A stretch of 32,400 nucleotides of DNA from Cyclobacteriaceae bacterium. GTDB taxonomy: Bacteria; Bacteroidota; Bacteroidia; Cytophagales; Cyclobacteriaceae. Position 1 is the stretch's first letter. Each line of letters starts with the position of its first letter. The stretch spans positions 1 to 32,400 of the forward strand of contig VFKK01000053.1 in the NCBI GenBank assembly GCA_009885605.1, read 5' to 3'. Positions 7,944 to 15,057 of the stretch are shown here, piece after piece. The notes below the pieces were generated by a model, which had not been told where the DNA came from, searched no databases, and worked only from the letters and a program-made list of their open reading frames with translations. A program made the position numbers and the translations under genes.

Positions 7944-8873
7944 TTATTTCTGAACATCCGTCACTTCTACGTCAAATACCAAGATTGAGTTTGGTGGGAT
8001 CATAGCTCCGGCTCCATTTTCTCCATATCCAAGCGGAGAAGGAATGATGAATTTACCTTTGGATCCTTTTTTCAACAACATCAGTCCTTCGTCCCATCCC
8101 GGGATTACCTGGCCCATTCCGACATTTACAGGAAGTGCTTCGTAAGTCCTTGCAGCATCGAAGATATTATTTGCTTTAGCGACATCAGGCATTGAAGTAT
8201 CGAACAGCGTGCCATCCAACAAGTAACCTGCATAGTTCACATACATCGTGGTACCCGGTGTAGTTGCTTCTCCAGTTCCTTCCTGCTCGATTACATAATA
8301 TAATCCGCTTTCAGTTTTAGAAGCCGTAAGTCCTTTCTCCTTGATGTAAGCTTCAATAGTTTTGCCTTCTTCTGCCACCAATCCAACTGCTCTTTCGGCT
8401 TTTTTCTTATCTTCAGCTTCCATGGTGGAATTGAAGAAAGCTTCAATTGCAGCCTGATCCATTATTTCGAATGCACCCAACTTCACTTTTACCATGTCCT
8501 CTGCCTTCATGGAAGGAGGGAAATTCTCTCCAAAAATTACTTTCGCAGTCGATTCGAATTGAATGCTATCGCCTTTTCTCAGAGTAAGGAAAATCTCATC
8601 CATGCCGTTTGTTGGAGGGAGGGAATCATTTGCCATCAGATAGCCTGGAAACGGCTGCTCTGCGGTAGAATAAATCACTGAATCCGTAGCCGTAGCGATT
8701 TCAAGATTGTAAAGGAGGAAGCTGCCATTGGGAGCAGATTCAGTTCCTTCTTTGATATAAGTGTATTCAATTCCGTCTTTTTCAGTGACTTTGGTCTTTT
8801 TCTGACAAGAGGACATGAAGCTTGCTCCCGACATGAGAACAAGGATTGCCAAAAGGCTTTTTTGGTTTTTCAT
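7944..8873 (-). CDS. FKBP-type peptidyl-prolyl isomerase lipoprotein with divergent N-terminal domain (first of three)
   Basis: The ATG at 8873 gives 309 residues and a lipoprotein signal ending SFMSSC (Cys23). A longer reading frame would run into nrnA and lacks a signal, so it is rejected. A canonical FKBP domain occupies about residues 195-309: MYVNYAGYLLDG, LFDTS, VIPGWDEGL, SPLGYGENG and MIPPNSILVFDVEV. The first half (about 30-135) looks like a degenerate FKBP domain (PNGSFLLYNLEI, then LRKGDSIQFES and KVIFGENFPPS). A helical, charged linker follows (about 140-180). The usual active-site residues are kept only in the C-terminal domain. It carries the same insertion after FDTS as its neighbours. 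It lies 46 bases downstream of nrnA. Confidence 0.87.
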   Translation of the reverse strand: MKNQKSLLAILVLMSGASFMSSCQKKTKVTEKDGIEYTYIKEGTESAPNGSFLLYNLEIATATDSVIYSTAEQPFPGYLMANDSLPPTNGMDEIFLTLRKGDSIQFESTAKVIFGENFPPSMKAEDMVKVKLGAFEIMDQAAIEAFFNSTMEAEDKKKAERAVGLVAEEGKTIEAYIKEKGLTASKTESGLYYVIEQEGTGEATTPGTTMYVNYAGYLLDGTLFDTSMPDVAKANNIFDAARTYEALPVNVGMGQVIPGWDEGLMLLKKGSKGKFIIPSPLGYGENGAGAMIPPNSILVFDVEVTDVQK

Positions 8874-8919
8874 AAAGGTTAGGTGATTTTTCAAATTATT
8901 CGGATCAATGAGAAAGCAA

Positions 8920-9954
8920 TCAGTGAGTGGTGATTTGATCATTTTGAAACAACTCTTCCTGGTTTTGATCTACGAGGGTTTCAAATCTCTCGACTGTTTC
9001 TTTCAGGGTTAACATTGATTTGCCTCCGGCGGCATTTTTATGCCCTCCTCCATTGAAATAGGTTGTTGCAAATTTATTAACTGCGACTTCTGTTGATGAT
9101 CTGAAGGAAATTTTAATTCCGTCCTCACGCTCCGAAAACAAGGCCGCAAGCTTGATTCCGTCCAAAGATAAAGCATAATTGACCAAACCTTCTGTATCAC
9201 CGGTTTGGCTTTGATATTTTTTAAGATCTTTTTTGCTGATCGCAAAATAGGCCATCTGCAAATCTTCCCTTACTACCAGCCTGCGACTGATCGCGAAACC
9301 AATAAATTTCAATCGATTTACAGAATTTGAATCGTAGATCCAATTTGCAATCTGAGAGCAGTTTGCGCCTATCCCAATCAATTCTGCAACAACCAAGTGC
9401 ACATTTTTGGTGGTGTTAGGATGACGGAAACCTCCTGTATCTGTCATAATTCCTGCATAAAGACACTCTGCGATATCCCTATCTATCAGGTCCTTATCTC
9501 CCAAATCAACAATGAGCTCGTAAAGAAGTTCACAAGTCGCTGCAGCTTTGGTGCTCCAAATGCGATAGTCAGCAAAATTTTCAGGCTCCTGATGGTGGTC
9601 AATATTTACTATGAAAGCCTCTGACTTTCTGATCATTTCCCCCAGTTCATTGACCCGCTCGAGAACTGAAAAGTCAAGGCAAAAAATCACATCTGCCTGT
9701 TCCAGTTTCAAAGTAGCCAAGGGAATATGCTCAGGATTAGAAAAGTCAAGCACCTGATCAGTTCCTTTCATCCAATCCAGGAAGGAGGGATAATCTGATG
9801 GCGTGACCACTGCTACATCATGCCCTTTTTTGATCAGGTAATTAGCCAGGCCAAGAGAAGATCCCAATGCATCTGCATCAGGCTTGACATGTGTGGTAAT
9901 GAATATTTTCTTGGGTGATGAAATCTCTCTCTTAAATGAGGCTAATGCTTCCAT
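8920..9954 (-). CDS. nrnA: DHH/DHHA1 phosphoesterase, NrnA-like (nanoRNase / pAp phosphatase)
   Basis: The 344-residue protein has all DHH-family motifs: HVKPDADALGS (22-32), the DHH triad (119-121, in NIDHHQEP), DTGGFR (172-177), and the DHHA1 substrate motif GGGHKNAAGG (302-311). NrnA-type enzymes degrade 2-5-mer RNAs and may dephosphorylate pAp, using Mn2+ in the cytoplasm. Length is normal. It heads an operon with three FKBP lipoproteins and is divergent from ndk. From memory, a DHH gene next to gldI-type FKBP genes and ndk is a recurring arrangement in Bacteroidota, which I treat as supporting but unverified context. A promoter-like element is at 9992-10022. Confidence 0.88.
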   Translation of the reverse strand: MEALASFKREISSPKKIFITTHVKPDADALGSSLGLANYLIKKGHDVAVVTPSDYPSFLDWMKGTDQVLDFSNPEHIPLATLKLEQADVIFCLDFSVLERVNELGEMIRKSEAFIVNIDHHQEPENFADYRIWSTKAAATCELLYELIVDLGDKDLIDRDIAECLYAGIMTDTGGFRHPNTTKNVHLVVAELIGIGANCSQIANWIYDSNSVNRLKFIGFAISRRLVVREDLQMAYFAISKKDLKKYQSQTGDTEGLVNYALSLDGIKLAALFSEREDGIKISFRSSTEVAVNKFATTYFNGGGHKNAAGGKSMLTLKETVERFETLVDQNQEELFQNDQITTH

Positions 9955-9991
9955 TTTATAGAATCAACTGCACTTTGGCTCTAGTAGCCCG

Positions 9992-10022
9992 CAAAGGTCA
10001 GTAAATTTTTGACAAATCCCAA
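9992..10022 (-). promoter_or_regulatory. Possible promoter of the nrnA-FKBP operon
   Basis: On the minus strand TTG (10020-10022) is followed after 20 bases by GACCTTTG (9992-9999), a seven-of-eight match to TAnnTTTG. It lies about 38 bases upstream of the nrnA ATG. Confidence 0.35.
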
Positions 10023-10098
10023 CATACTCACTTTCCTGATTATGAAGAGCATAACCGATAAATAACTCAGATTCCTCGGAGAATGATTCGAAAACTCC

Positions 10099-10106
10099 TA
10101 CTTTTG
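10099..10106 (+). promoter_or_regulatory. Possible -7 box of ndk
   Basis: TACTTTTG fully matches TAnnTTTG and lies 33 bases before the ndk ATG. The expected upstream TTG is at best a TTC at 10072. Confidence 0.4.
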
Positions 10107-10139
10107 CACCCGATTTAACCAACATAAAAACTAAAACAC

Positions 10140-10562
10140 ATGGCAACAAACAGAACATTTACTATGATTAAGCCTGATGCTTTCGAAGCAGGAAACACAG
10201 GAGCCATTTTGAAAATGATCGAAAACGCAGGCTTCAAAATCATGGCCATGAAAGCTACCCAACTGACACCTCAGCTTGCCGGTAAATTCTATGAAGTTCA
10301 TAAAGAAAGACCTTTCTACGCTGATCTGTGCGGATATATGTCTTCAGGACCTATAGTGGCAGTGATATTGGAAAAAGATAACGCTGTTGAAGATTTCAGA
10401 ACTTTGATCGGTGCCACAAACCCTGCAAATGCAGCAGATGGAACTATCCGTAAGATTTTCGCAAAGTCGATAGAAGCTAACGCTGTACACGGATCTGACT
10501 CAGACGAGAATGCTGCTCTTGAAGGTAATTTCTTCTTCTCCCAAGCAGAAAGAGTCTCCTAA
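10140..10562 (+). CDS. ndk: Nucleoside diphosphate kinase
   Basis: The 140-residue protein transfers the gamma-phosphate of ATP to nucleoside diphosphates through a phosphohistidine. The phosphorylated residue is His117 in EANAVHGSDSDENA, the family signature. The N-terminal TFTMIKPDAF and the GATNPANAADGTIR nucleotide-site segment are also typical, as is the length. It is probably cytoplasmic and transcribed alone, between a -7 box at 10099 and a strong terminator at 10583. It is divergent from nrnA. Confidence 0.98.
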   Translation: MATNRTFTMIKPDAFEAGNTGAILKMIENAGFKIMAMKATQLTPQLAGKFYEVHKERPFYADLCGYMSSGPIVAVILEKDNAVEDFRTLIGATNPANAADGTIRKIFAKSIEANAVHGSDSDENAALEGNFFFSQAERVS

Positions 10563-10582
10563 TCTTTCAATTTAAAAAGAAT

Positions 10583-10612
10583 CAAAAAAGCACCCGATCG
10601 GGTGCTTTTTTG
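10583..10612. terminator. Bidirectional rho-independent terminator
   Basis: A-run plus GCACCC (10584-10595) pairs perfectly with GGGTGC plus a T-run (10600-10611) around a GATC loop. It serves ndk and, on the other strand, the lemA-TPM operon. Confidence 0.93.
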
Positions 10613-10629
10613 ATTTATATCATTTTAGA

Positions 10630-11442
10630 TTACCAGCTTCCGCCTGCTCCGCCCCCGCCGAAGGAGCCGCCGCCAAAGCCTCCGAATCCACCGCCTCCAC
10701 CACCAAAGCCTCCTCGTCCAGAGGAAAAATCTCCAAATTTTCCTCCATTTCCTCCTTTGAGAAGATTGGCCAGCATGATGGTCGTGAGAAGGTCAATTCC
10801 TCCTCCTTTACCTCCCATGTGGTTATTATTATCTTTTCGATTTTTGATCATTGGCAAAATCACGAAGAAAAAGACAAAGAGAAGAATGAGGAAAATCCCT
10901 CCACCACTTTTACCCTTGGACTCCACTTGCTCAGCATCATATTCACCTGATGCAAGTTTGAAAATCATATCGGTAGCCTGATCAAAGCCCTGATGATATT
11001 GCTGCATTTTGAAATTGGGAAGAATCAAATTCTCCACGATTCGTTTGGCCAATGCATCAGGAACGGACCCCTCCATTCCGCGGCCTGTTGCGATAAAGAC
11101 TTTTCGGTCAGTCATCGCTGCCAAAATCAAGATTCCATTATCCTTTGAGCTTCCGATTCCCCAATTCTCACCCAGTCTTTGGGCATAATCGGCTATCTCA
11201 TAATCTCCGGTCGACCTCATGATCACAATAGCAACCTGAGTGGAAGTGCTATCATTGTAAGCCACAAGTTTTTGCTCCAGCTGACTTATTTCAGAGGAAG
11301 AAAGAGTCTGGGTAAAGTCATTCACCAATTTTGGCGGATTTGGAAGCGGAGGAAATTCCTGGGCGAAAAGCCTGCTTCCAACTACCAGGAACAAACAAAT
11401 GAATACCAGACTGTGGATTTTTTTATCCAAAAGAAATTTCAT
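10630..11442 (-). CDS. TPM-domain membrane protein with glycine-rich tail (YgcG-like)
   Basis: From the ATG at 11442 the product has 270 residues; an ATG at 11454 would add four. A signal peptide (ending RLFAQ) is followed by a TPM domain at about 35-165, including TQVAIVIMR, GENWGIGSSKDNGILIL, DRKVFIATGRGMEG and the helix with NFKMQQYHQGF. A transmembrane helix (GGIFLILLFVFFFVILP) comes next, then a tail made largely of Gly and Phe. TPM proteins in plants act in photosystem II repair. Bacterial ones are periplasmic or membrane-bound and of uncertain function. The gene overlaps the second TPM gene by 20 bases and belongs to the lemA operon. The Gly-rich tail leaves a low-complexity, GC-rich DNA stretch at about 10630-10730. 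Confidence 0.85.
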   Translation of the reverse strand: MKFLLDKKIHSLVFICLFLVVGSRLFAQEFPPLPNPPKLVNDFTQTLSSSEISQLEQKLVAYNDSTSTQVAIVIMRSTGDYEIADYAQRLGENWGIGSSKDNGILILAAMTDRKVFIATGRGMEGSVPDALAKRIVENLILPNFKMQQYHQGFDQATDMIFKLASGEYDAEQVESKGKSGGGIFLILLFVFFFVILPMIKNRKDNNNHMGGKGGGIDLLTTIMLANLLKGGNGGKFGDFSSGRGGFGGGGGGFGGFGGGSFGGGGAGGSW

Positions 11443-11857
11443 CCGATAGTTCATTATTGTCTGACTCGCCTTGATAAGGAAAATGTGATCTCAATTGTTC
11501 ACCTGCCATCTGAATGCCGTCAATTAATCCCTTTGTGAAATTCCCCGCGCGAAACTGATCTGCCATGTGGTCTTTAATTTTGCCCCAGAAATCCTCCGGA
11601 ACTACTTGATTGATCCCTGCATCCCCCAGAATTGCAAAGCGATGATCTACTACTGCCAAATAAAACAAAACACCGTTTCTGTCCTTTGTCTGGTACATTT
11701 TAAGAGTTTCGAATAATTCGGCTGCCCTGTCGAGAACGTCTCCCTTACAGTGGTTTTCGATGTGAACCTGGATTTCTCCTGAGGTTGACTTTTCAGCGGA
11801 CCGAATGGCGGCTATGATGGCCTCCCGGTCCGCAGTTGAGAATAATTTCTCAGCCAT
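11423..11857 (-). CDS. TPM-domain protein (soluble)
   Basis: The 144-residue protein consists almost entirely of a TPM domain, without signal peptide or membrane helix. Segments include EKSTSGEIQVHIENHC (23-38), TKDRNGVLFYLAVVDHRFAI, GDAGINQVVP and the closing helix FTKGLIDGIQMAGEQL. Its function is unknown. It lies 9 bases downstream of lemA, and its 3' end overlaps the larger TPM gene, so the three genes form one unit. The pairing of LemA with one soluble and one Gly-rich TPM protein is common in bacteria, which suggests joint action at the membrane (inference). Confidence 0.85.
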   Translation of the reverse strand: MAEKLFSTADREAIIAAIRSAEKSTSGEIQVHIENHCKGDVLDRAAELFETLKMYQTKDRNGVLFYLAVVDHRFAILGDAGINQVVPEDFWGKIKDHMADQFRAGNFTKGLIDGIQMAGEQLRSHFPYQGESDNNELSDEISFG

Positions 11858-11866
11858 AATTATTTA

Positions 11867-12457
11867 TTAAAACTGTACTGTAGGTGCATTCTCCGCTCCG
11901 GCCGATGCCTGGAAAGTGCCTTTGATTTCAAAGCCATACCATCCTGCAAAAATGTTATTCGGGAATGTTCGAATGTTAGCATTATAGGTCACCACCGACT
12001 CATTGAAGTTTCTTCTGGCTACCGCAATTCTATTTTCAGTTCCTTCCAGTTGAGCCTGGAGCTCCAGGAAGTTTTGATTTGCCTTCAGGTCAGGATATTT
12101 TTCAACTGTCACCAGCAATCGGCTCAATGCTCCGGAGAGTTGATCCTGAGCTTGCTGGAATTCGGCAAGTTTTTCGGGAGTCAGGTTTGTAGGATCGATT
12201 GTCATCGAGGTTGCCTTAGACCTTGCTTCGATTACTCCTGTAAGAGTCTCTTGCTCAAATTCAGCATATCCTTTGACAGTGTTGACCAGGTTTGGAATCA
12301 GATCAGCTCTTCTTTGATATTGAGTTTGTACTTCAGCCCACTGACCGTTGATTTGCTCCTCGGTTTGTACAAACTGATTGTAGGTTCCCACAGCCTTAGT
12401 GTAAACGAAAATGCCCACTACAGCGATAATCAGGATAGGAATCAGAAATTTTTTCAT
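11867..12457 (-). CDS. lemA: LemA family protein
   Basis: The 196-residue protein has one N-terminal hydrophobic helix (about 3-22) followed by a long helical domain. LemA hallmarks are YNQFVQTEEQINGQWAEVQ, RRADLIPNLVNTVKGYAEFE and the end segment FPNNIFAGWYGFE. It is anchored in the inner membrane with the helical part probably outside. The molecular role of LemA proteins is not settled. It is the first gene of a three-gene unit with two TPM-domain genes. A possible -7 box TAATTTTG (12538-12545, minus) lies about 80 bases upstream. Confidence 0.92.
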   Translation of the reverse strand: MKKFLIPILIIAVVGIFVYTKAVGTYNQFVQTEEQINGQWAEVQTQYQRRADLIPNLVNTVKGYAEFEQETLTGVIEARSKATSMTIDPTNLTPEKLAEFQQAQDQLSGALSRLLVTVEKYPDLKANQNFLELQAQLEGTENRIAVARRNFNESVVTYNANIRTFPNNIFAGWYGFEIKGTFQASAGAENAPTVQF

Positions 12458-12537
12458 TTGTGCATTTGGTTTTAGAAAACTGGAATAATCACGTATTTCA
12501 AAAAAAGATGTTTAAAATCCGTTGATCGATTTAAAAT

Positions 12538-12545
12538 CAAAATTA
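12538..12545 (-). promoter_or_regulatory. Possible -7 box of the lemA operon
   Basis: TAATTTTG on the minus strand is a full TAnnTTTG match, 80 bases before the lemA ATG. No TTG element stands at the expected distance, and the region is AT-rich, so a chance match is possible. Confidence 0.22.
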
Positions 12546-12577
12546 TTTAATTTATCCGGATCCATATCAGAATTGGC

Positions 12578-13831
12578 TTAAATCTGTTTTTTAAGAACAA
12601 ACTTGAACTGCAAATCTTCATATTTTGTCAGGTCCATTCCTTCATACCTTCGGATTTTCATTTCGATTTCCTTCCCTTCTTCTGATCGTAAGAGCTTGAC
12701 CACTTCAGGCATTTCCCATATAAATGTTGGGATCTTATTAATCGATAGAATCTCGTCGAAGGGCAAGACCCCTGCTCCTTCGGCTGGAGAATTTTTTCTC
12801 ACGATCGAAACATACATCCGGTTTTCATCATTTGGAATCTTTTTGACAACAATCCCACTCATATCAAATTGAAAAGGCAGATAAAAATCCTCTCCTTTTT
12901 TCACAAGAAGTCGATTTCGTGGATAATCAAATATCAATCGGGTCCGACCCAAAACTTCAGAACCAAGACTTCCTTGTCTTCCTGACTTTTTGAAGATGTA
13001 GCTGTAAGCATTCTCTTCCGGGTAAGAGGTGAGAACTTCTGTCATTTTCAATCCGGCAAACCTGAGAGAACTTAACCTTCCGATAAATCCATACAAAACT
13101 CCGCCCAGGCTCTGCCCCAATTCTGTTTCTATAGTTAGCGGAGGAAGAATAATCTCTTTCGAAGTTTCTCTGTTCAGCAATACTCCGTGGTTTGCTCCGG
13201 TATCAATCAAGAGTTTAGGGCCAATGACTGATCCATTCTTTTGTTGAATTTTTGCATAGATATAGGGCTTTTCTTCCTCTACCGACATTTCAAGTTTACG
13301 GTAAAAAAGAGGCCTCCACCTAACCGCGTCCCGCTTGTAAAAGTCTATCAACCCGTCATCGTAATTAATTTTGATCGGGTTATTTTTGAAAAATTCATGT
13401 CCGATGATTCCATAAATGGGAATACCAATAACCGCTTCCAGTTCTAAAAAATCTTCTTCCAGTACCAACAAGTTTTGAAAAACTCCCTCCAAGGGCCCTA
13501 AATCTATGGTATTTAAAGGAGAAATAAACGCGGGCAAGGTGGTAGTGCCATCCGCCCCCATGAGATTGATTTTCCTGGTATAGCTTAGCCCCAGTGCATC
13601 TCCTAGTTTTTTACTGAAAAGAATATTTGCCCTTACTCCGGTATCTACTAAAAAATTGAGGGGGGTATTTCCGTTGATGGAAACAGGAACTATAATCAGG
13701 CTATTCGAAGAGTAAAAAGGGATAATTACTTTCCTTTTTTCCTCTTTCATGAAAAATCCAGGCACCTGCGCAAAGCAGGAAATCTGGAAAAACACCAGAA
13801 TTGAAAGAACGAATCCGAACCTTAATTGCAT
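12578..13831 (-). CDS. Two-lobed aspartyl protease with C-terminal PDZ domain, secreted
   Basis: The 417-residue protein has a signal peptide (about 1-21, ending SCFAQ). It shows two aspartic protease half-sites, FLVDTGVRANILF (Asp63) and LLIDTGANHGVLL (Asp210). Each is followed by a hydrophobic-Gly flap/psi-loop segment (IIGHEFF near 143 and LGSEVLGRTRLIFDY near 289). Two DTG sites in one chain could form a complete catalytic dyad, as in pepsin, rather than needing a dimer. A PDZ domain covers about 328-398 (MYVSIVRKNSPAEGAGVLPFDEILSIN). It probably acts in the periplasm or at the surface; substrates are unknown. It stands alone, divergent from the Fur-family gene. Confidence 0.8.
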   Translation of the reverse strand: MQLRFGFVLSILVFFQISCFAQVPGFFMKEEKRKVIIPFYSSNSLIIVPVSINGNTPLNFLVDTGVRANILFSKKLGDALGLSYTRKINLMGADGTTTLPAFISPLNTIDLGPLEGVFQNLLVLEEDFLELEAVIGIPIYGIIGHEFFKNNPIKINYDDGLIDFYKRDAVRWRPLFYRKLEMSVEEEKPYIYAKIQQKNGSVIGPKLLIDTGANHGVLLNRETSKEIILPPLTIETELGQSLGGVLYGFIGRLSSLRFAGLKMTEVLTSYPEENAYSYIFKKSGRQGSLGSEVLGRTRLIFDYPRNRLLVKKGEDFYLPFQFDMSGIVVKKIPNDENRMYVSIVRKNSPAEGAGVLPFDEILSINKIPTFIWEMPEVVKLLRSEEGKEIEMKIRRYEGMDLTKYEDLQFKFVLKKQI

Positions 13832-13928
13832 ATTTTGTTGGACTACTTCGTGTCCAAATAAGTTAGCGCTTTTTTGAAAATTGTACTATCACGAGTATAA
13901 ACAGATAATGGGGTTCATAATGTTTCAT

Positions 13929-13973
13929 GAGATTTAAAAATCTCTCACCTAATTTAGATTGAAACCAAATTAG
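13929..13973. promoter_or_regulatory. Two dyads upstream of the Fur-family gene
   Basis: GAGATTTAAAAATCTC (13929-13944) is a perfect inverted repeat. Five bases later CTAATTT (13949-13955) pairs with AAATTAG (13967-13973) around an 11-base centre. They lie 76-120 bases upstream of the Fur-type ATG in the divergent region. Autoregulatory or metal-responsive binding is a guess. Confidence 0.35.
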
Positions 13974-14048
13974 AATAGAGAATCGATTGCTGGTTGCCAA
14001 AAAATCAAGAATACTTCATCTTTATTCTCAAATCTTTTTTTAATCCCC

Positions 14049-14519
14049 ATGGCAGATAAGGCTCTAATCGAAAAAGCAAAAAAAATCTTTGAAAACTTCC
14101 TCCTCAAGCAAGGAAGCAGGAAAACACCTGAGCGGTTTTCAGTGATCGATGAATTGTATTCTCTTCCCGAAGATGAGCACATGGATGTGGAGGGATTATT
14201 CCTGAGTATGAGAAACAAAGGCTACACCATCAGCCGCGCCACTATTTACAACACACTTGATCTTCTTGTAGAAAGCGGATTGGCCGTCAAGCACCAATTC
14301 AAGGATAAAGTCGCACTCTATGAGCAAGCCCTTACCTACAAACATCACGATCACCATGTCTGCAATCAATGCAGGAAAATCCGGGAGTTTTCTGATCCAA
14401 AAATTAATGAGATAAAAGAGGAAATTGGAAAGTCATTTCAATCCTCCATCAAAACTCACTCACTCGTATTATATGGTGATTGCCAGATCGCGAACTGCGA
14501 AAATCTGATTCACGTCTGA
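14049..14519 (+). CDS. Fur-family metal-dependent transcriptional regulator
   Basis: The 156-residue protein has a winged-helix N-terminal domain (about 15-85, with RATIYNTLDLLVESGL as recognition helix region). The dimerisation domain holds the metal sites: KHHDHHVCNQC (98-108) with Cys105/Cys108, and Cys145/Cys150 in GDCQIANC. The four cysteines would bind structural zinc, as in E. coli Fur where the second pair is also spaced by four. Whether it senses iron, zinc or peroxide (Fur, Zur or PerR) cannot be decided here. The gene ends 10 bases inside the convergent SRPBCC gene, and dyads lie upstream. Confidence 0.9.
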   Translation: MADKALIEKAKKIFENFLLKQGSRKTPERFSVIDELYSLPEDEHMDVEGLFLSMRNKGYTISRATIYNTLDLLVESGLAVKHQFKDKVALYEQALTYKHHDHHVCNQCRKIREFSDPKINEIKEEIGKSFQSSIKTHSLVLYGDCQIANCENLIHV

Positions 14520-14959
14520 TCAGACCGCTTGAAAACTTTTTTGTAAATCGGGATCCGATAAGCAAACTGAAGCAACATTGCCGGATAAAGCAAAATCGAT
14601 AAAAGCCCAAAAGGAGCGGAATACTCAATTTCATCCCGGATGATGGCATCATTTCCGCTTCGGATGATGCGATGCTTATGATCCCAGCTTTTCAGGAAAA
14701 AGGGCAATTCGACTCCCTTATCTATGAAGTAAAATTCTTGTTCATCAGTCTTATCTTCAATAATCCTGCTGGTCCACTTCTGCTTAAAAAGCACAAAATT
14801 CAATTCCAGCGTTACCAAATCGCCTTTAGTCGAGCCATCAAATCTGAGAAGTTTTACCGGTGGAAACGGAGGACTTAGCTTAGTGAAAAGGGATTCCGTG
14901 AATCCTTCCTTCACTTTCAGATAGTTTTCCTCAACCTTGGTTTCGATGGTTAGTTTCAT
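14510..14959 (-). CDS. SRPBCC-superfamily ligand-binding protein
   Basis: This 149-residue protein fits the helix-grip (START/Bet v1-like) fold used by SRPBCC proteins. An opening strand (MKLTIETKVEENYLKV) is followed by helix and strands, the pattern GVELPFFLKSWDHKHRI, and a closing helix LLSILLYPAMLLQFAYRIPIY. No catalytic residues are known for such proteins, so the ligand is unknown. The stop codon lies 10 bases inside the convergent Fur-family gene. The start ATG overlaps the stop of a possible 31-residue ORF (ATGA), which suggests coupling with the genes upstream. Confidence 0.7.
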   Translation of the reverse strand: MKLTIETKVEENYLKVKEGFTESLFTKLSPPFPPVKLLRFDGSTKGDLVTLELNFVLFKQKWTSRIIEDKTDEQEFYFIDKGVELPFFLKSWDHKHRIIRSGNDAIIRDEIEYSAPFGLLSILLYPAMLLQFAYRIPIYKKVFKRSDQT

Positions 14960-15051
14960 CTGTTTATAATTTGCTTTTTAGCGGCCAGATGGAATCTCGC
15001 ATTCCCCATAATCATTTCAGTGTGTGTCGCTTGCATCATGCTTGATTTCAT
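14956..15051 (-). CDS. Possible small ORF (31 residues) between cox3-like and SRPBCC genes
   Basis: An ATG at 15051 opens a 31-codon frame ending in TGA, which overlaps the SRPBCC start as ATGA. It begins 6 bases after the subunit III stop codon. The product is short, Met-rich and basic at its end (NARFHLAAKKQIINR), with no recognisable domain or membrane segment. The tight spacing on both sides is the only support. It may be a coupling leader rather than a functional protein. Confidence 0.3.
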   Translation of the reverse strand: MKSSMMQATHTEMIMGNARFHLAAKKQIINR

Positions 15052-15057
15052 AATTTC

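Noticed and set aside
9964..10158. Minus-strand 64-codon frame between nrnA and ndk
   Set aside because: It covers the divergent promoter region and the ndk start, has no recognisable motif, and would run over both promoter-like elements.
10640..10740. Repeat-like DNA that might be a CRISPR or satellite array
   Set aside because: It is low-complexity coding DNA for a glycine-rich tail; units are irregular and there are no spacers.
10610..10981. Proline-rich plus-strand frame opposite the Gly-rich TPM tail
   Set aside because: It is the antisense shadow of the Gly codons; the minus-strand frame has a signal peptide, a TPM domain and operon context.
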